From: Pilosibacter fragilis
GTDB lineage: Bacteria > Bacillota > Clostridia > Lachnospirales > Lachnospiraceae
Direction of reading: 5' to 3'
DNA: 64,000 bases
NCBI RefSeq assembly: GCF_032490495.1
Contig: NZ_JAVYJB010000001.1
Span: 186,001-250,000 of the forward strand
Position 1 is the first letter of the stretch. Each line of letters starts with the position of its first letter. The notes beneath the pieces were generated by a model. It did no database searches. It worked only from the letters and a program-made list of their open reading frames with translations, and was not told where the DNA came from. This document shows positions 23,053 through 30,477 of the stretch, in pieces. The position numbers and the translations under genes were made by a program.

Positions 23053-24458
23053 TATCCTTTCACGTATTTAAAAATGTTTTGTCTGGCATTCATAATGGTT
23101 TGCAGATCAAGTTTCATGATTGCTGCAGCGGCCTGTTTTTCGCATTTTCCACTGAAATCTGATTCCTGATAAGATGGTTGGAATAAAACTTCCATGACCG
23201 GGTCAAATTTGCCGATCTTTATTCCATGTTTCTTAAACTCTGCACCCATATAGCAAGCCATTAGCTGACGCATTTGTGTCCGTTTTTCAGGATGGTTCTT
23301 GTAATACACTGTGGCCTGATCAGCTGCATGCACGGTTTTGGGCACTTCAGGAATAGTTGTGGATTTTGTCAGCGTCGTTGCAGACTTGATGATTGTGCTT
23401 TTTGTTTTGGTTTTCTTTCCATCGCAGTACGGTTCCTCGCGTCTTGCACGTATACCTTTTGTCAACCAGAATCTGATAACCGGATCGTATCCATGATCTT
23501 TTGAAACGATTATGAATTCCTGTTTGTCCGGCTCGCAGAAAGCGATCATGAAACCCATGGCACTGACAATCTGGGCATCTAGCGCATTCTTCTCTCCGTT
23601 GGTACAATGTTCCAAATGAACTTGCTTTTGCCTCTGCAGGATGATTTCCAATGCCCCAAATGGAAGATTGGAAGACTCGTCCGTATAAAACAGGTGCAGT
23701 GCATCGTTATCTCCTATGGATCGAAGCAGTTCATAAATTGCCGCTCCGTTTACGTTTTCCGTATCCACCAGATAGTGGGTTCCATAATGCGGTACAAGCT
23801 CGGTCATGGAATCGCAGCGTTTGGACATGTCGAACTTGTTGCGGTCCATAACATTCTGTTCCGGATGAAGATGTGTGCTGTCCTTAACTGATGCGGATTC
23901 ATTTTCTATCGTCCATGGTTCTGTCGATACCGGTATTTCACAGTTTTGTTGTCCAGGAAGCTGTTTATATTCCCAGAGATCCAATGCCTGTTGCACTGCT
24001 TCAATTAGGACGGCGTTGCGCGGATAAAGCGGCAGATTGTTTTTCAAAAACCGAAGTTGTTCTTTCATGGTTTCCACAATCTCCATTGCATTTCCATCGT
24101 GGATTGCCTCTGTCAGGATGTCGCCTGGCGTGCGTGCTTTCCAATCTGAAAACCAATATTCCGTTTGGAATGCGGATAATGTTTTAAGGATTTCCGGTGT
24201 CATCCGTGGAATATCCTGATTGTCTACCAACTCCTCGTGCCCATTTTGGGGCTCATCCGGCTGTTCGGTAGGGTCCGGTGCTGGAATCAGATGTTTATAA
24301 CGGTACCAGCACGTCCGTACTGCAGGTACAGTCGTTTTTAGCTCCGCCGCAATCTCTTTCCATGATTTGCGGCTGGCTAAGCCGGCACAAATCACGTTGA
24401 GACGCCGCATACGCTCTGCCTCCTGTATCTCCAGCATTTCTTTTCTTGTAACACTCAT
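23052..24458 (-). CDS. HTH-PIN-like domain protein (468 aa)
   Basis: Residues 1-55 form a sigma-like or resolvase-like HTH (MLEIQEAERMRRLNVICAG, KSWKEIAAELKTTVPAVRTC). A helical linker follows, then a PIN-like nuclease domain around residues 230-350: HYLVDTENVNGAA with the first acidic pair, ALHLFYTDESSN, EKNALDAQIVSAMG with Asp, and IIVSKDHGYDPVIRFW with the last acidic residues. The pattern fits the PIN/NYN type that cuts RNA, and the predicted acidic residues are intact. The C-terminal 110 residues are helical and basic. First gene after a CCATAATT motif. An RNA-targeting role in host takeover or defence is inferred. Confidence 0.75.
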   Translation of the reverse strand: MSVTRKEMLEIQEAERMRRLNVICAGLASRKSWKEIAAELKTTVPAVRTCWYRYKHLIPAPDPTEQPDEPQNGHEELVDNQDIPRMTPEILKTLSAFQTEYWFSDWKARTPGDILTEAIHDGNAMEIVETMKEQLRFLKNNLPLYPRNAVLIEAVQQALDLWEYKQLPGQQNCEIPVSTEPWTIENESASVKDSTHLHPEQNVMDRNKFDMSKRCDSMTELVPHYGTHYLVDTENVNGAAIYELLRSIGDNDALHLFYTDESSNLPFGALEIILQRQKQVHLEHCTNGEKNALDAQIVSAMGFMIAFCEPDKQEFIIVSKDHGYDPVIRFWLTKGIRARREEPYCDGKKTKTKSTIIKSATTLTKSTTIPEVPKTVHAADQATVYYKNHPEKRTQMRQLMACYMGAEFKKHGIKIGKFDPVMEVLFQPSYQESDFSGKCEKQAAAAIMKLDLQTIMNARQNIFKYVKG

Positions 24459-24505
24459 TTTGTTTAATTACCCCTTTCTCTTATGACTTATGATTGTTTC
24501 GAGAA

Positions 24506-24514
24506 AATTATGGA
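24506..24514 (-). promoter_or_regulatory. CCATAATT operon motif
   Basis: ATCCATAATTTTCTCGAAAC in coding orientation, 48 bases before the ATG at 24458. It shares the downstream TTCTCGAAAC block with 29548. Confidence 0.65.
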
Positions 24515-24543
24515 TGTGGATGCAACGCGCTGGGTTTTGGCAT

Positions 24544-24573
24544 AAAAAAGAGGTGCCAGAAACAGGCACCTCA
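24544..24573 (-). terminator. Terminator of the 24607-29502 operon
   Basis: Minus strand GAGGTGCC-TGTTTCT-GGCACCTC followed by TTTTTT. Confidence 0.85.
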
Positions 24574-24606
24574 TAGAAAGGATCACTACCATTTAGAACA
24601 GTGAGA

Positions 24607-24783
24607 TTATTTTGTCATCCGCGCCGCAGCTTCACGGAGATCATCCGCACTATATCCCATCAGAGACATATGTATCCACTCTCCGTACTCTTCCACGCAC
24701 TCGGCTTCCATATACAGGTCGTCCTTCGTGATGCGGCAGCGCACAATAATTTCATCCAGTTCCTTTTTCTCTTTCTCAGACAT
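24607..24783 (-). CDS. Small acidic hypothetical protein (58 aa)
   Basis: Start placed at MSEKEKKELDE because GGAGG lies 5 bases before it; the ATG four codons upstream has no site. Predicted mixed helix and strand (ELDEIIVRCRITKDDLYM, DDLREAAARMTK). Last gene of a seven-gene operon. No family recognised. Confidence 0.65.
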   Translation of the reverse strand: MSEKEKKELDEIIVRCRITKDDLYMEAECVEEYGEWIHMSLMGYSADDLREAAARMTK

Positions 24784-24798
24784 ATTTTCCTCCATTTT

Positions 24799-25434
24799 CT
24801 AATCATATACAATTTCGATCAGTGCATACCGCTCCGGGTGCGCAAGCACAAAATCCATGGCTTTTTCCTCCATGGTTACACCATGACAGGGCCATTCCAT
24901 GCCGTTTTGATCCTCGTACGTGAAGTATGCAAGGTTGGATAGGGAGCCGTAAGAAAAGATTCCGTCGGCCGCATCCAGTGCTTTTCGTAATTCATACAAG
25001 GATGCAGGATAATGGATTTCTTCAAATGTCCCGGTTTTGCTGATCTTTGCGGTTAAAAACTGCGACAGAGTTTCGAACCCTTCTTTTTCTGCCTGCTGTT
25101 CCAGATTTTGAAACTTGCGAATACACTGCTTGGCATTTTCTACGTTCCAGTTCTGAACGCATGTTTTGATACGCTCTGGAAATTCTGTGCCTAAAATGAA
25201 GCTGTCGCTGTCCTGGGAGACATCAGGAACATATTCTTTGATGTAGTCAATATGTCCTTTGTAATCTTCCATTAAGTCGTATTCCATCTTATTTCTCAAA
25301 CGTTCTGCTAATTTTACACGGTTTTCGGGAGCCTGTATGCGGATACGAAATGCTTCGCGATCTTTCTGATCGATGATATCGCAGCCATTTTCGTCCTCAG
25401 TCACATTGACAAACACCATCATTGAACAACCCAT
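24799..25434 (-). CDS. Hypothetical protein (211 aa)
   Basis: Start at MGCSMMVFVNV with AAAGGAG 7 bases upstream; the longer frame lacks one. The N-terminus has strands MMVFVNVTED and a region rich in Glu/Arg helices (NRVKLAERLRNKMEYDLMEDY), the C-terminus ends YALIEIVYD. No signal peptide, membrane helix or catalytic motif seen. It belongs to an operon whose other members are also unknown, acidic and soluble. Confidence 0.68.
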   Translation of the reverse strand: MGCSMMVFVNVTEDENGCDIIDQKDREAFRIRIQAPENRVKLAERLRNKMEYDLMEDYKGHIDYIKEYVPDVSQDSDSFILGTEFPERIKTCVQNWNVENAKQCIRKFQNLEQQAEKEGFETLSQFLTAKISKTGTFEEIHYPASLYELRKALDAADGIFSYGSLSNLAYFTYEDQNGMEWPCHGVTMEEKAMDFVLAHPERYALIEIVYD

Positions 25435-25465
25435 ATTTTTTCTCCTTTCGCTTACAAAGCCGATT

Positions 25466-26077
25466 CTATTCTTCTGGATCCGGGTCCCCGGTTTCCCAGA
25501 GGAAATTTCCATGTACGTCTTCTACAATAATGCAGTCGCCGTCAATATCTTCCAGTTTTCCGAAATCCGCATCCGTGTACTCATTGACGGCCAGTTCCTT
25601 GGCTTCCGTAACGGTTTCCGCAAGGACTTTCACGATAAACCTGCCTTCGACTTTCATCGTCACATAATATTCCTGCTTTTCCGGAATATAATGCTCACGG
25701 TAGAATTTCCACATTTCTTCATGGTCGTCCATCAGCTCGATCAAGCCCATCATGTAACCGGGATCCTGGAATTCCGCCTGTAAAAATTCATCCAGGCAGA
25801 CCCACAGACTGCCATCGAATCCAGTATCCATAATGAAAGCATCGTGCGCTTCATTCATAAGTGCTTTTGTACTGTTTTCGTCCGTCGCAGCATTCATAGC
25901 ATTATCTTCTACAGATTCTGCAACAATGTCACCGATTGTATTGAATAATTCTTTCAGCGTGTCTCCGTGGGCGATCATCCATCGAAGCTTATAAGCTTCA
26001 TAGCATTTTTTCTCAAAAACACTTTTTTCTGCCTCCAGAGTGCTTTTCACTCCATCAGATCTGTTTTCTTTTTTCAT
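25466..26077 (-). CDS. Hypothetical protein with a DpnD/PcfM-like C-terminal module (203 aa)
   Basis: The N-terminal 120 residues are helical and acidic. The last 65 form a small beta module (YYVTMKVEGRFIVKVLAET, then AKELAVNEYTDADFGKLED and DGDCIIVEDVHGNFLW), which resembles the short DpnD/PcfM-like domains of clostridial mobile elements; this is a resemblance, not a firm assignment. Start supported by GGAGG. Confidence 0.68.
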   Translation of the reverse strand: MKKENRSDGVKSTLEAEKSVFEKKCYEAYKLRWMIAHGDTLKELFNTIGDIVAESVEDNAMNAATDENSTKALMNEAHDAFIMDTGFDGSLWVCLDEFLQAEFQDPGYMMGLIELMDDHEEMWKFYREHYIPEKQEYYVTMKVEGRFIVKVLAETVTEAKELAVNEYTDADFGKLEDIDGDCIIVEDVHGNFLWETGDPDPEE

Positions 26078-26090
26078 CGTCTTTCCTCCA

Positions 26091-27122
26091 TTATTCCCAT
26101 GGCCCGGTATAATACCATTCGACTATGTTTGCATGTTCTTTTTTCGCCTTTTCTTTCGAGTTTTCCTCACCATCCCATGGATTTTTCCATGAAGTAGGGG
26201 TGTGCTGATAACGATCCACAAGCTCGAACAAATATCCTTCGCTGGTTAAAATACGATACAAATCCGGGATGTCTCCGTAGTTTCCGCCGTCTAAATAAAT
26301 TTCAGTTGAAATGAGCGTTAATGGGTCAATGTATTTACGGGGAGCATTTGTTTCCCAGACGGTCAGTTCATCGTATAATTTCGTACCATGTGTGATCGCA
26401 ATCAGGCGTTTATTTTCTGGTTCCATCGCAGAACCGTTTGCAGGTGCATCCTCCTGGAATTCCGGGAAAGAAAGACACCGCCCGATTAACTTCTGGCTAA
26501 ATTTCTGCATGTCATCAGTAATAACGCTATCAACCACATGACGGTCAAAAAACATCTCCTGAACCACAGAGTGCTCGTCATACCGCAACGTGCCAACGAA
26601 ATAATCCGACGTCAGAATATCCAAGCAGCCTTGCTCTTCGGATTTCCGGGCATAAAAATACGGTTCGATATGGCCTGTCTGAAAATCCATCATTCTCGTG
26701 AAAGCATTGGTCATTTTCGTGCATTTATCACCAAGCTTCCACAGCTGCACCAGAGGTTTCGTTTCATCTTCGATGAAAAGATAGATTTCATGCATTTTAT
26801 AAAGAACCTGGCAAATTGGAGTGGTGATGGCCCAGTCATAGCCCAATTCCGATAATTCGTCCTTCACGCATCGCATGGATAATTTTGGATCGTCATCGTT
26901 CATGTACGGCCCGCTGATTAGTTCATTCCATAAGGTCTTCAATAATGCTGGTTCCGTCTGTGCTTTGCTGAATTCTTCAACGATCCATCGAAATTCTTCT
27001 GTCACCGTATCGCTGAATTCTTCTTTGCTAAAGATGGTTCGTAAGAACAAATACATTGCCATTGAGCATGCTTTCTCTGTCACATTTAACTCCTGACAAA
27101 TTTCTTTTTCTTCTATTTTCAT
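26091..27122 (-). CDS. Unknown protein with the shared FLR-ELEWVV domain (343 aa)
   Basis: Residues about 18-105 (AMYLFLRTIFSKEEFSDTV, EEFRWIVEEFSKA, ISGPYM, ELSELGYDW) match the N-terminus of the 47911 protein and the whole of the 36182 protein. The rest of the chain, about 230 residues, has no recognised motif; it includes a run of acidic and aromatic residues and ends WYYTGPWE. Its start overlaps the upstream stop by ATGA. The shared domain is probably a replicon-specific adaptor or targeting module. Confidence 0.72.
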   Translation of the reverse strand: MKIEEKEICQELNVTEKACSMAMYLFLRTIFSKEEFSDTVTEEFRWIVEEFSKAQTEPALLKTLWNELISGPYMNDDDPKLSMRCVKDELSELGYDWAITTPICQVLYKMHEIYLFIEDETKPLVQLWKLGDKCTKMTNAFTRMMDFQTGHIEPYFYARKSEEQGCLDILTSDYFVGTLRYDEHSVVQEMFFDRHVVDSVITDDMQKFSQKLIGRCLSFPEFQEDAPANGSAMEPENKRLIAITHGTKLYDELTVWETNAPRKYIDPLTLISTEIYLDGGNYGDIPDLYRILTSEGYLFELVDRYQHTPTSWKNPWDGEENSKEKAKKEHANIVEWYYTGPWE

Positions 27123-27760
27123 CCGTTCTCTCCTTTTTCGTTTAACACTTCCGGCGCCTTATGTACTGGTACAGGCTCAGGTGGCGCAGCCTTCTGCAAA
27201 CATTCTTCTTCAGTCTCACATTTCACCAATATACCGTCTGTGCCCTGGCAGAAATAGGAATACTCATGCTTGCTGCGGTCAAATAACTGAATGCCCGTAT
27301 ATGTTTTTAAGTACTGCTGCACTTGCACCATTGCAGCATCAATATCCGGACAGTTCATTGCCCATGATGTCAAAATCCCATCCTTGATTCCTCTGACCTG
27401 GTATCCTTCCCACTCAAAATCTTCCAGATGCTCATTCATGAAGCGAAATGTGGTATAGGTAAGATCTGCAAGTAACCTTGCCATTTCCCGCATGGCTTCC
27501 TGACTATCCTCCAGAGTTTTGAAAGTGCCGAGCGGGATGACCGTGTGTTTTGGGTGTAAAAACTCCAATCCCACATCCAGATAAATGCCTTCGCTCATTC
27601 CATAGTTCAGAGAGTTCCAGAAATTGCATTCGTAGCTCTTAATTTCCACTGTCTTTGAATCTGCTAAGGTATAATCAAGAATTTTCGGTAAATCCACTCT
27701 CGCGCATAGTTCCGTGAAGAGTTCCTTGTTTGTGTACGGTTTTGTTCGTTTTGCTTTCAT
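27119..27760 (-). CDS. Hypothetical protein (213 aa)
   Basis: Start at MKAKRTKPYTNKE (AAGGAG 9 bases upstream); the extension to 27916 overlaps the upstream gene and has no site. Soluble alpha/beta with YLDVGLEFLHPKHTVIPLG and a central helix pair, and a Pro-rich C-terminus (PPEPVPVHKAPEVL). The start follows a hairpin (AGCCGC...GCGGCT, about 27780-27815). No family recognised. Confidence 0.68.
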   Translation of the reverse strand: MKAKRTKPYTNKELFTELCARVDLPKILDYTLADSKTVEIKSYECNFWNSLNYGMSEGIYLDVGLEFLHPKHTVIPLGTFKTLEDSQEAMREMARLLADLTYTTFRFMNEHLEDFEWEGYQVRGIKDGILTSWAMNCPDIDAAMVQVQQYLKTYTGIQLFDRSKHEYSYFCQGTDGILVKCETEEECLQKAAPPEPVPVHKAPEVLNEKGENG

Positions 27761-27827
27761 ATTTTTTCTCCTTGTATGAAGCCGCCTCTGTGCCAAAGGC
27801 GCAAAATGAAGCGGCTGATGTGTGTCC

Positions 27828-28766
27828 CTACAGATAGCCAAGAAAAATGCGGTGGCCGCACCAGTCATACTGTCCGTCTGGCGTTTCCTTATCGGCATCA
27901 TCAAGAATGTCTGCAATAAATGTTTTCAGTTCATTGATATCGTCTGGTTCCAGTTTGTCGAACAACTTGGCCGAAACCAGAAAATATGACGTGGTGTTTG
28001 CATCGCCGTCAATCTGGAGGATTTCAAACTCACCGGAATCAAGCAGTCCCATCAGTTTCTTGAGTCCTGCAGCAGTCATGTAATCATCTGGGCAAAACTG
28101 AAGCCCGGCAACCGGGAAAGGTTTCTTTACGCTGTCCGGATTCGCAAAATCGCTGTCAATATCCTGCGTTCCGAAGCGTTCCTGTGCCAGAAAACGATCA
28201 AATGGCTGATTTTCAAAATCTTCAAAGAATGAATCTGACGGTTTTGAATCCGCATTCGGAGTCATATATTTTTTGAAATACTTGATCAGCTCCAGTATCG
28301 GCATGCCATCAAGCACTTCATCTACTCTTTCCTCGATGTCTTCCTCTGGTCTTCCATAAACCGGTTCCTCAATAAAGTCACGGATTGCATCCTCTCCGCC
28401 GTTTAAAATAGCAGCCTTGATCTTTTCACAGATTTCTTCCAGATCAGAGGAGGATGGATCGCAGTTCTCGATATCTCCGCGGACGTTCACGATGATGCCG
28501 CCATCAGCGGTGGTACCGATTGCCTTATATGAAATATCTGACAGAAGTGGATCACCAACCAGACGATTAGACATACAATCGAGTAATGTTTCCTCGTCTC
28601 CCGTGACCAGTTCGCTCATATCAAAAAGAACATTTCCTTCCAGATATCCATTTTCATCGCATAACATCCACTGCTCCATCAGCGACATGGGATTCGTCAG
28701 AAAATCCGGTGCCCCGATCACATGCATATCTACGTTATCTGGTATAGTTACTTTTGTATTTTTCAT
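27828..28766 (-). CDS. Acidic hypothetical protein (312 aa)
   Basis: Very acidic protein (many Asp/Glu, for example DPSSSDLEEICEKI and EEDIEERVDEVLDG) with short hydrophobic strands (GGIIVNVRGD, EFEILQIDGD). Such composition is common in DNA-mimic or host-inhibitory phage proteins, but no known family is recognised and that is inference. It overlaps the upstream gene by ATGA. Confidence 0.7.
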   Translation of the reverse strand: MKNTKVTIPDNVDMHVIGAPDFLTNPMSLMEQWMLCDENGYLEGNVLFDMSELVTGDEETLLDCMSNRLVGDPLLSDISYKAIGTTADGGIIVNVRGDIENCDPSSSDLEEICEKIKAAILNGGEDAIRDFIEEPVYGRPEEDIEERVDEVLDGMPILELIKYFKKYMTPNADSKPSDSFFEDFENQPFDRFLAQERFGTQDIDSDFANPDSVKKPFPVAGLQFCPDDYMTAAGLKKLMGLLDSGEFEILQIDGDANTTSYFLVSAKLFDKLEPDDINELKTFIADILDDADKETPDGQYDWCGHRIFLGYL

Positions 28767-29059
28767 GATTTTTCTCCTTTTTCTGCGTTTGATGCCGAGT
28801 AACTTGAAGGAACGTACATTGCATAGTCCGTTCCAATAGTTTCGCAGATTTGCATCTGTCTTGCACAGTCTCCTGTCAAAATCCAGGTAATTTTTCTTGC
28901 CATTTCCCAGGATTCCAGATCATAGTGACTCATGATCCAGGATATTCTCTCAGTCATACAATAATACTTGAAAGAAAATGGCCTACTGGTCTTGCGTAAA
29001 TCTGCAATAACGGCTTTGATTTTCTCATTCTTTTCTGCGTTTTTGTAAAGCTTGATCAT
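28763..29059 (-). CDS. Hypothetical protein (98 aa)
   Basis: Start at MIKLYKNAEKNEK, where AAAGGAG is 10 bases upstream; the in-frame extension to 29122 overlaps the neighbour. Mostly helical with conserved-looking aromatic residues (FSFKYYCMTERISWIMSHY, WEMARKITWILTGD). No function evident. Confidence 0.65.
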   Translation of the reverse strand: MIKLYKNAEKNEKIKAVIADLRKTSRPFSFKYYCMTERISWIMSHYDLESWEMARKITWILTGDCARQMQICETIGTDYAMYVPSSYSASNAEKGEKS

Positions 29060-29115
29060 TGCGTATATTCTCCTTTTCTGTATTTTCTTTTCCTTACCAT
29101 CTTTCCTTTCTGCTA

Positions 29116-29502
29116 TTACCACACGATATCCAGGTGATCGGAAGCGATCTCACGGCATTTTAAAATCTCGCAGATGGATTTTTTATCCATATGCTGCCAG
29201 TCGTACGCATAAGAAATTGCCCCGAAATTATCCCAGGAATGATATTCTGTGCAACCGATGGCAAACTGAACCGGATCATATGTTTCTTCAGTCATGCCGA
29301 GAAAGTCCATGATCGCTTTTCGGTCACCCCAGCCATCATCCTTAAAATCATTCAGATCCACTTCTACCTCGCCGAACTGGTACAGATCTTCCGCATCCGG
29401 ATAAGGTCTGCATAACAGCATTGGAAAACAGGTATCAGAATGTTCTGTATCCACCAGAACTCCGTGTTCAAAAAAGTCCCGGTCTCCATAGTTTCTGTAC
29501 AT
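29116..29502 (-). CDS. Hypothetical protein (128 aa)
   Basis: First gene of the 24607-29502 operon, 46 bases after a CCATAATT motif. Starts MYRNYGDRDFFEHG. Rich in Asp, Glu, Tyr and Trp; the repeated acidic stretches (EVEVDLNDFKDDGWGD) and short strands suggest a small binding protein. No family recognised. Confidence 0.7.
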   Translation of the reverse strand: MYRNYGDRDFFEHGVLVDTEHSDTCFPMLLCRPYPDAEDLYQFGEVEVDLNDFKDDGWGDRKAIMDFLGMTEETYDPVQFAIGCTEYHSWDNFGAISYAYDWQHMDKKSICEILKCREIASDHLDIVW

Positions 29503-29547
29503 TTTGTTTTTTCCTTTCTTCTCTTGTGTCTTTTATAGTTTCGAGAA

Positions 29548-29556
29548 AATTATGGC
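29548..29556 (-). promoter_or_regulatory. CCATAATT operon motif
   Basis: GCCATAATTTTCTCGAAACT in coding orientation, 46 bases before the ATG at 29502. Confidence 0.65.
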
Positions 29557-29585
29557 TTTGGAAGAATACTCATTACATTTAGTGC

Positions 29586-29623
29586 AAAAAAAAATACACT
29601 CCCGAGAATCCGGGAGTGTATTG
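29586..29623 (-). terminator. Terminator after the RNase H gene
   Basis: Minus strand AATACACTCCC-GGATTCTC-GGGAGTGTATT followed by T8. Confidence 0.88.
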
Positions 29624-29629
29624 GAACGA

Positions 29630-30448
29630 TCAATGATTTCTGTTCTTGATTTCGCGATCCACATTCGCTTTATGCGCCGCATCTTCCGCAGTCAAGCCGC
29701 GCATCCTCCAACGAAGTGCTGAAGCATAATCCTGTTCTTCGTTGACCATGTGGCGAATCAGATCGGCTTCTTTTTGTCCAATTTTCAATTCAATGTCGGA
29801 AATCAGCATGCGAGAGTATTGGTCGAGCCCGCCTGTGCGGAGCGCCGCGAAGTCCTTGAAGGCCGGGGTTCGGTTTAAGATGAATGCTTCGAGACATCTG
29901 CGACAGGAAGGGTTCAATCCTTCAATGCCGCCCAAAGCGTTCTCCGCATATCGGCTACGCCATGAATGAAATGATGTATCCGCGGCTGTGTCCGCATCCT
30001 GGCATCCAGGTGCATCCGGCTTCTCGCCGTTTGCTCCGATTCCAGCTTCCTGGTCCGCAATTTCATTCCATTTGTTACCGTGGTGTCCTTTTACGTGAAT
30101 GAACGTGATCTGAATTTCTTTACGAAATGCATGAATCTGTGCCGCGTAGGCTTTTGTGTATGATTTCTTTGCTTTCCATACGCCATCCGGCCATTTTCCG
30201 ACACCTTCGTAGTCGTGATAAATCGTCAGGTCATCACAGCCGAGATCCATGGCTGTACGGATAGCCATGACTGCAGCTTCGATTTCTCCGTTAATATTCC
30301 AACCGTTTGCGCCAGCATCCGGTTTCCCGGTTTTGTGCATGCGGGCAATCTCCTGTTCATTCTCATCAATCAATACCGCTCCGCAACCGTAATAGCCGGT
30401 TGTGGAGTTGTAGCTGCCATCTGTATACGCAATCAGTTTCTTTTCCAT
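29630..30448 (-). CDS. rnhA: Ribonuclease HI
   Basis: Degrades RNA in RNA/DNA hybrids such as replication primers. Residues 1-150 form the RNase H fold: AYTDGSYN (first Asp), GEIEAAVMAIRTA (Glu), YHDYEG (Asp) and the loop GHHGNKWNEIADQEA (last Asp). Metal-binding residues are intact. The C-terminal 120 residues are an extra helical domain absent from ordinary RNase HI (about 155 aa), with CRRCLEAF and MLISDIELKIGQKEADLIRH; its role is unknown. It closes the operon with the helicase/nuclease fusion. Confidence 0.93.
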   Translation of the reverse strand: MEKKLIAYTDGSYNSTTGYYGCGAVLIDENEQEIARMHKTGKPDAGANGWNINGEIEAAVMAIRTAMDLGCDDLTIYHDYEGVGKWPDGVWKAKKSYTKAYAAQIHAFRKEIQITFIHVKGHHGNKWNEIADQEAGIGANGEKPDAPGCQDADTAADTSFHSWRSRYAENALGGIEGLNPSCRRCLEAFILNRTPAFKDFAALRTGGLDQYSRMLISDIELKIGQKEADLIRHMVNEEQDYASALRWRMRGLTAEDAAHKANVDREIKNRNH

Positions 30449-30477
30449 GTGTAATTGTCCTTTCTCATAATCTGCCG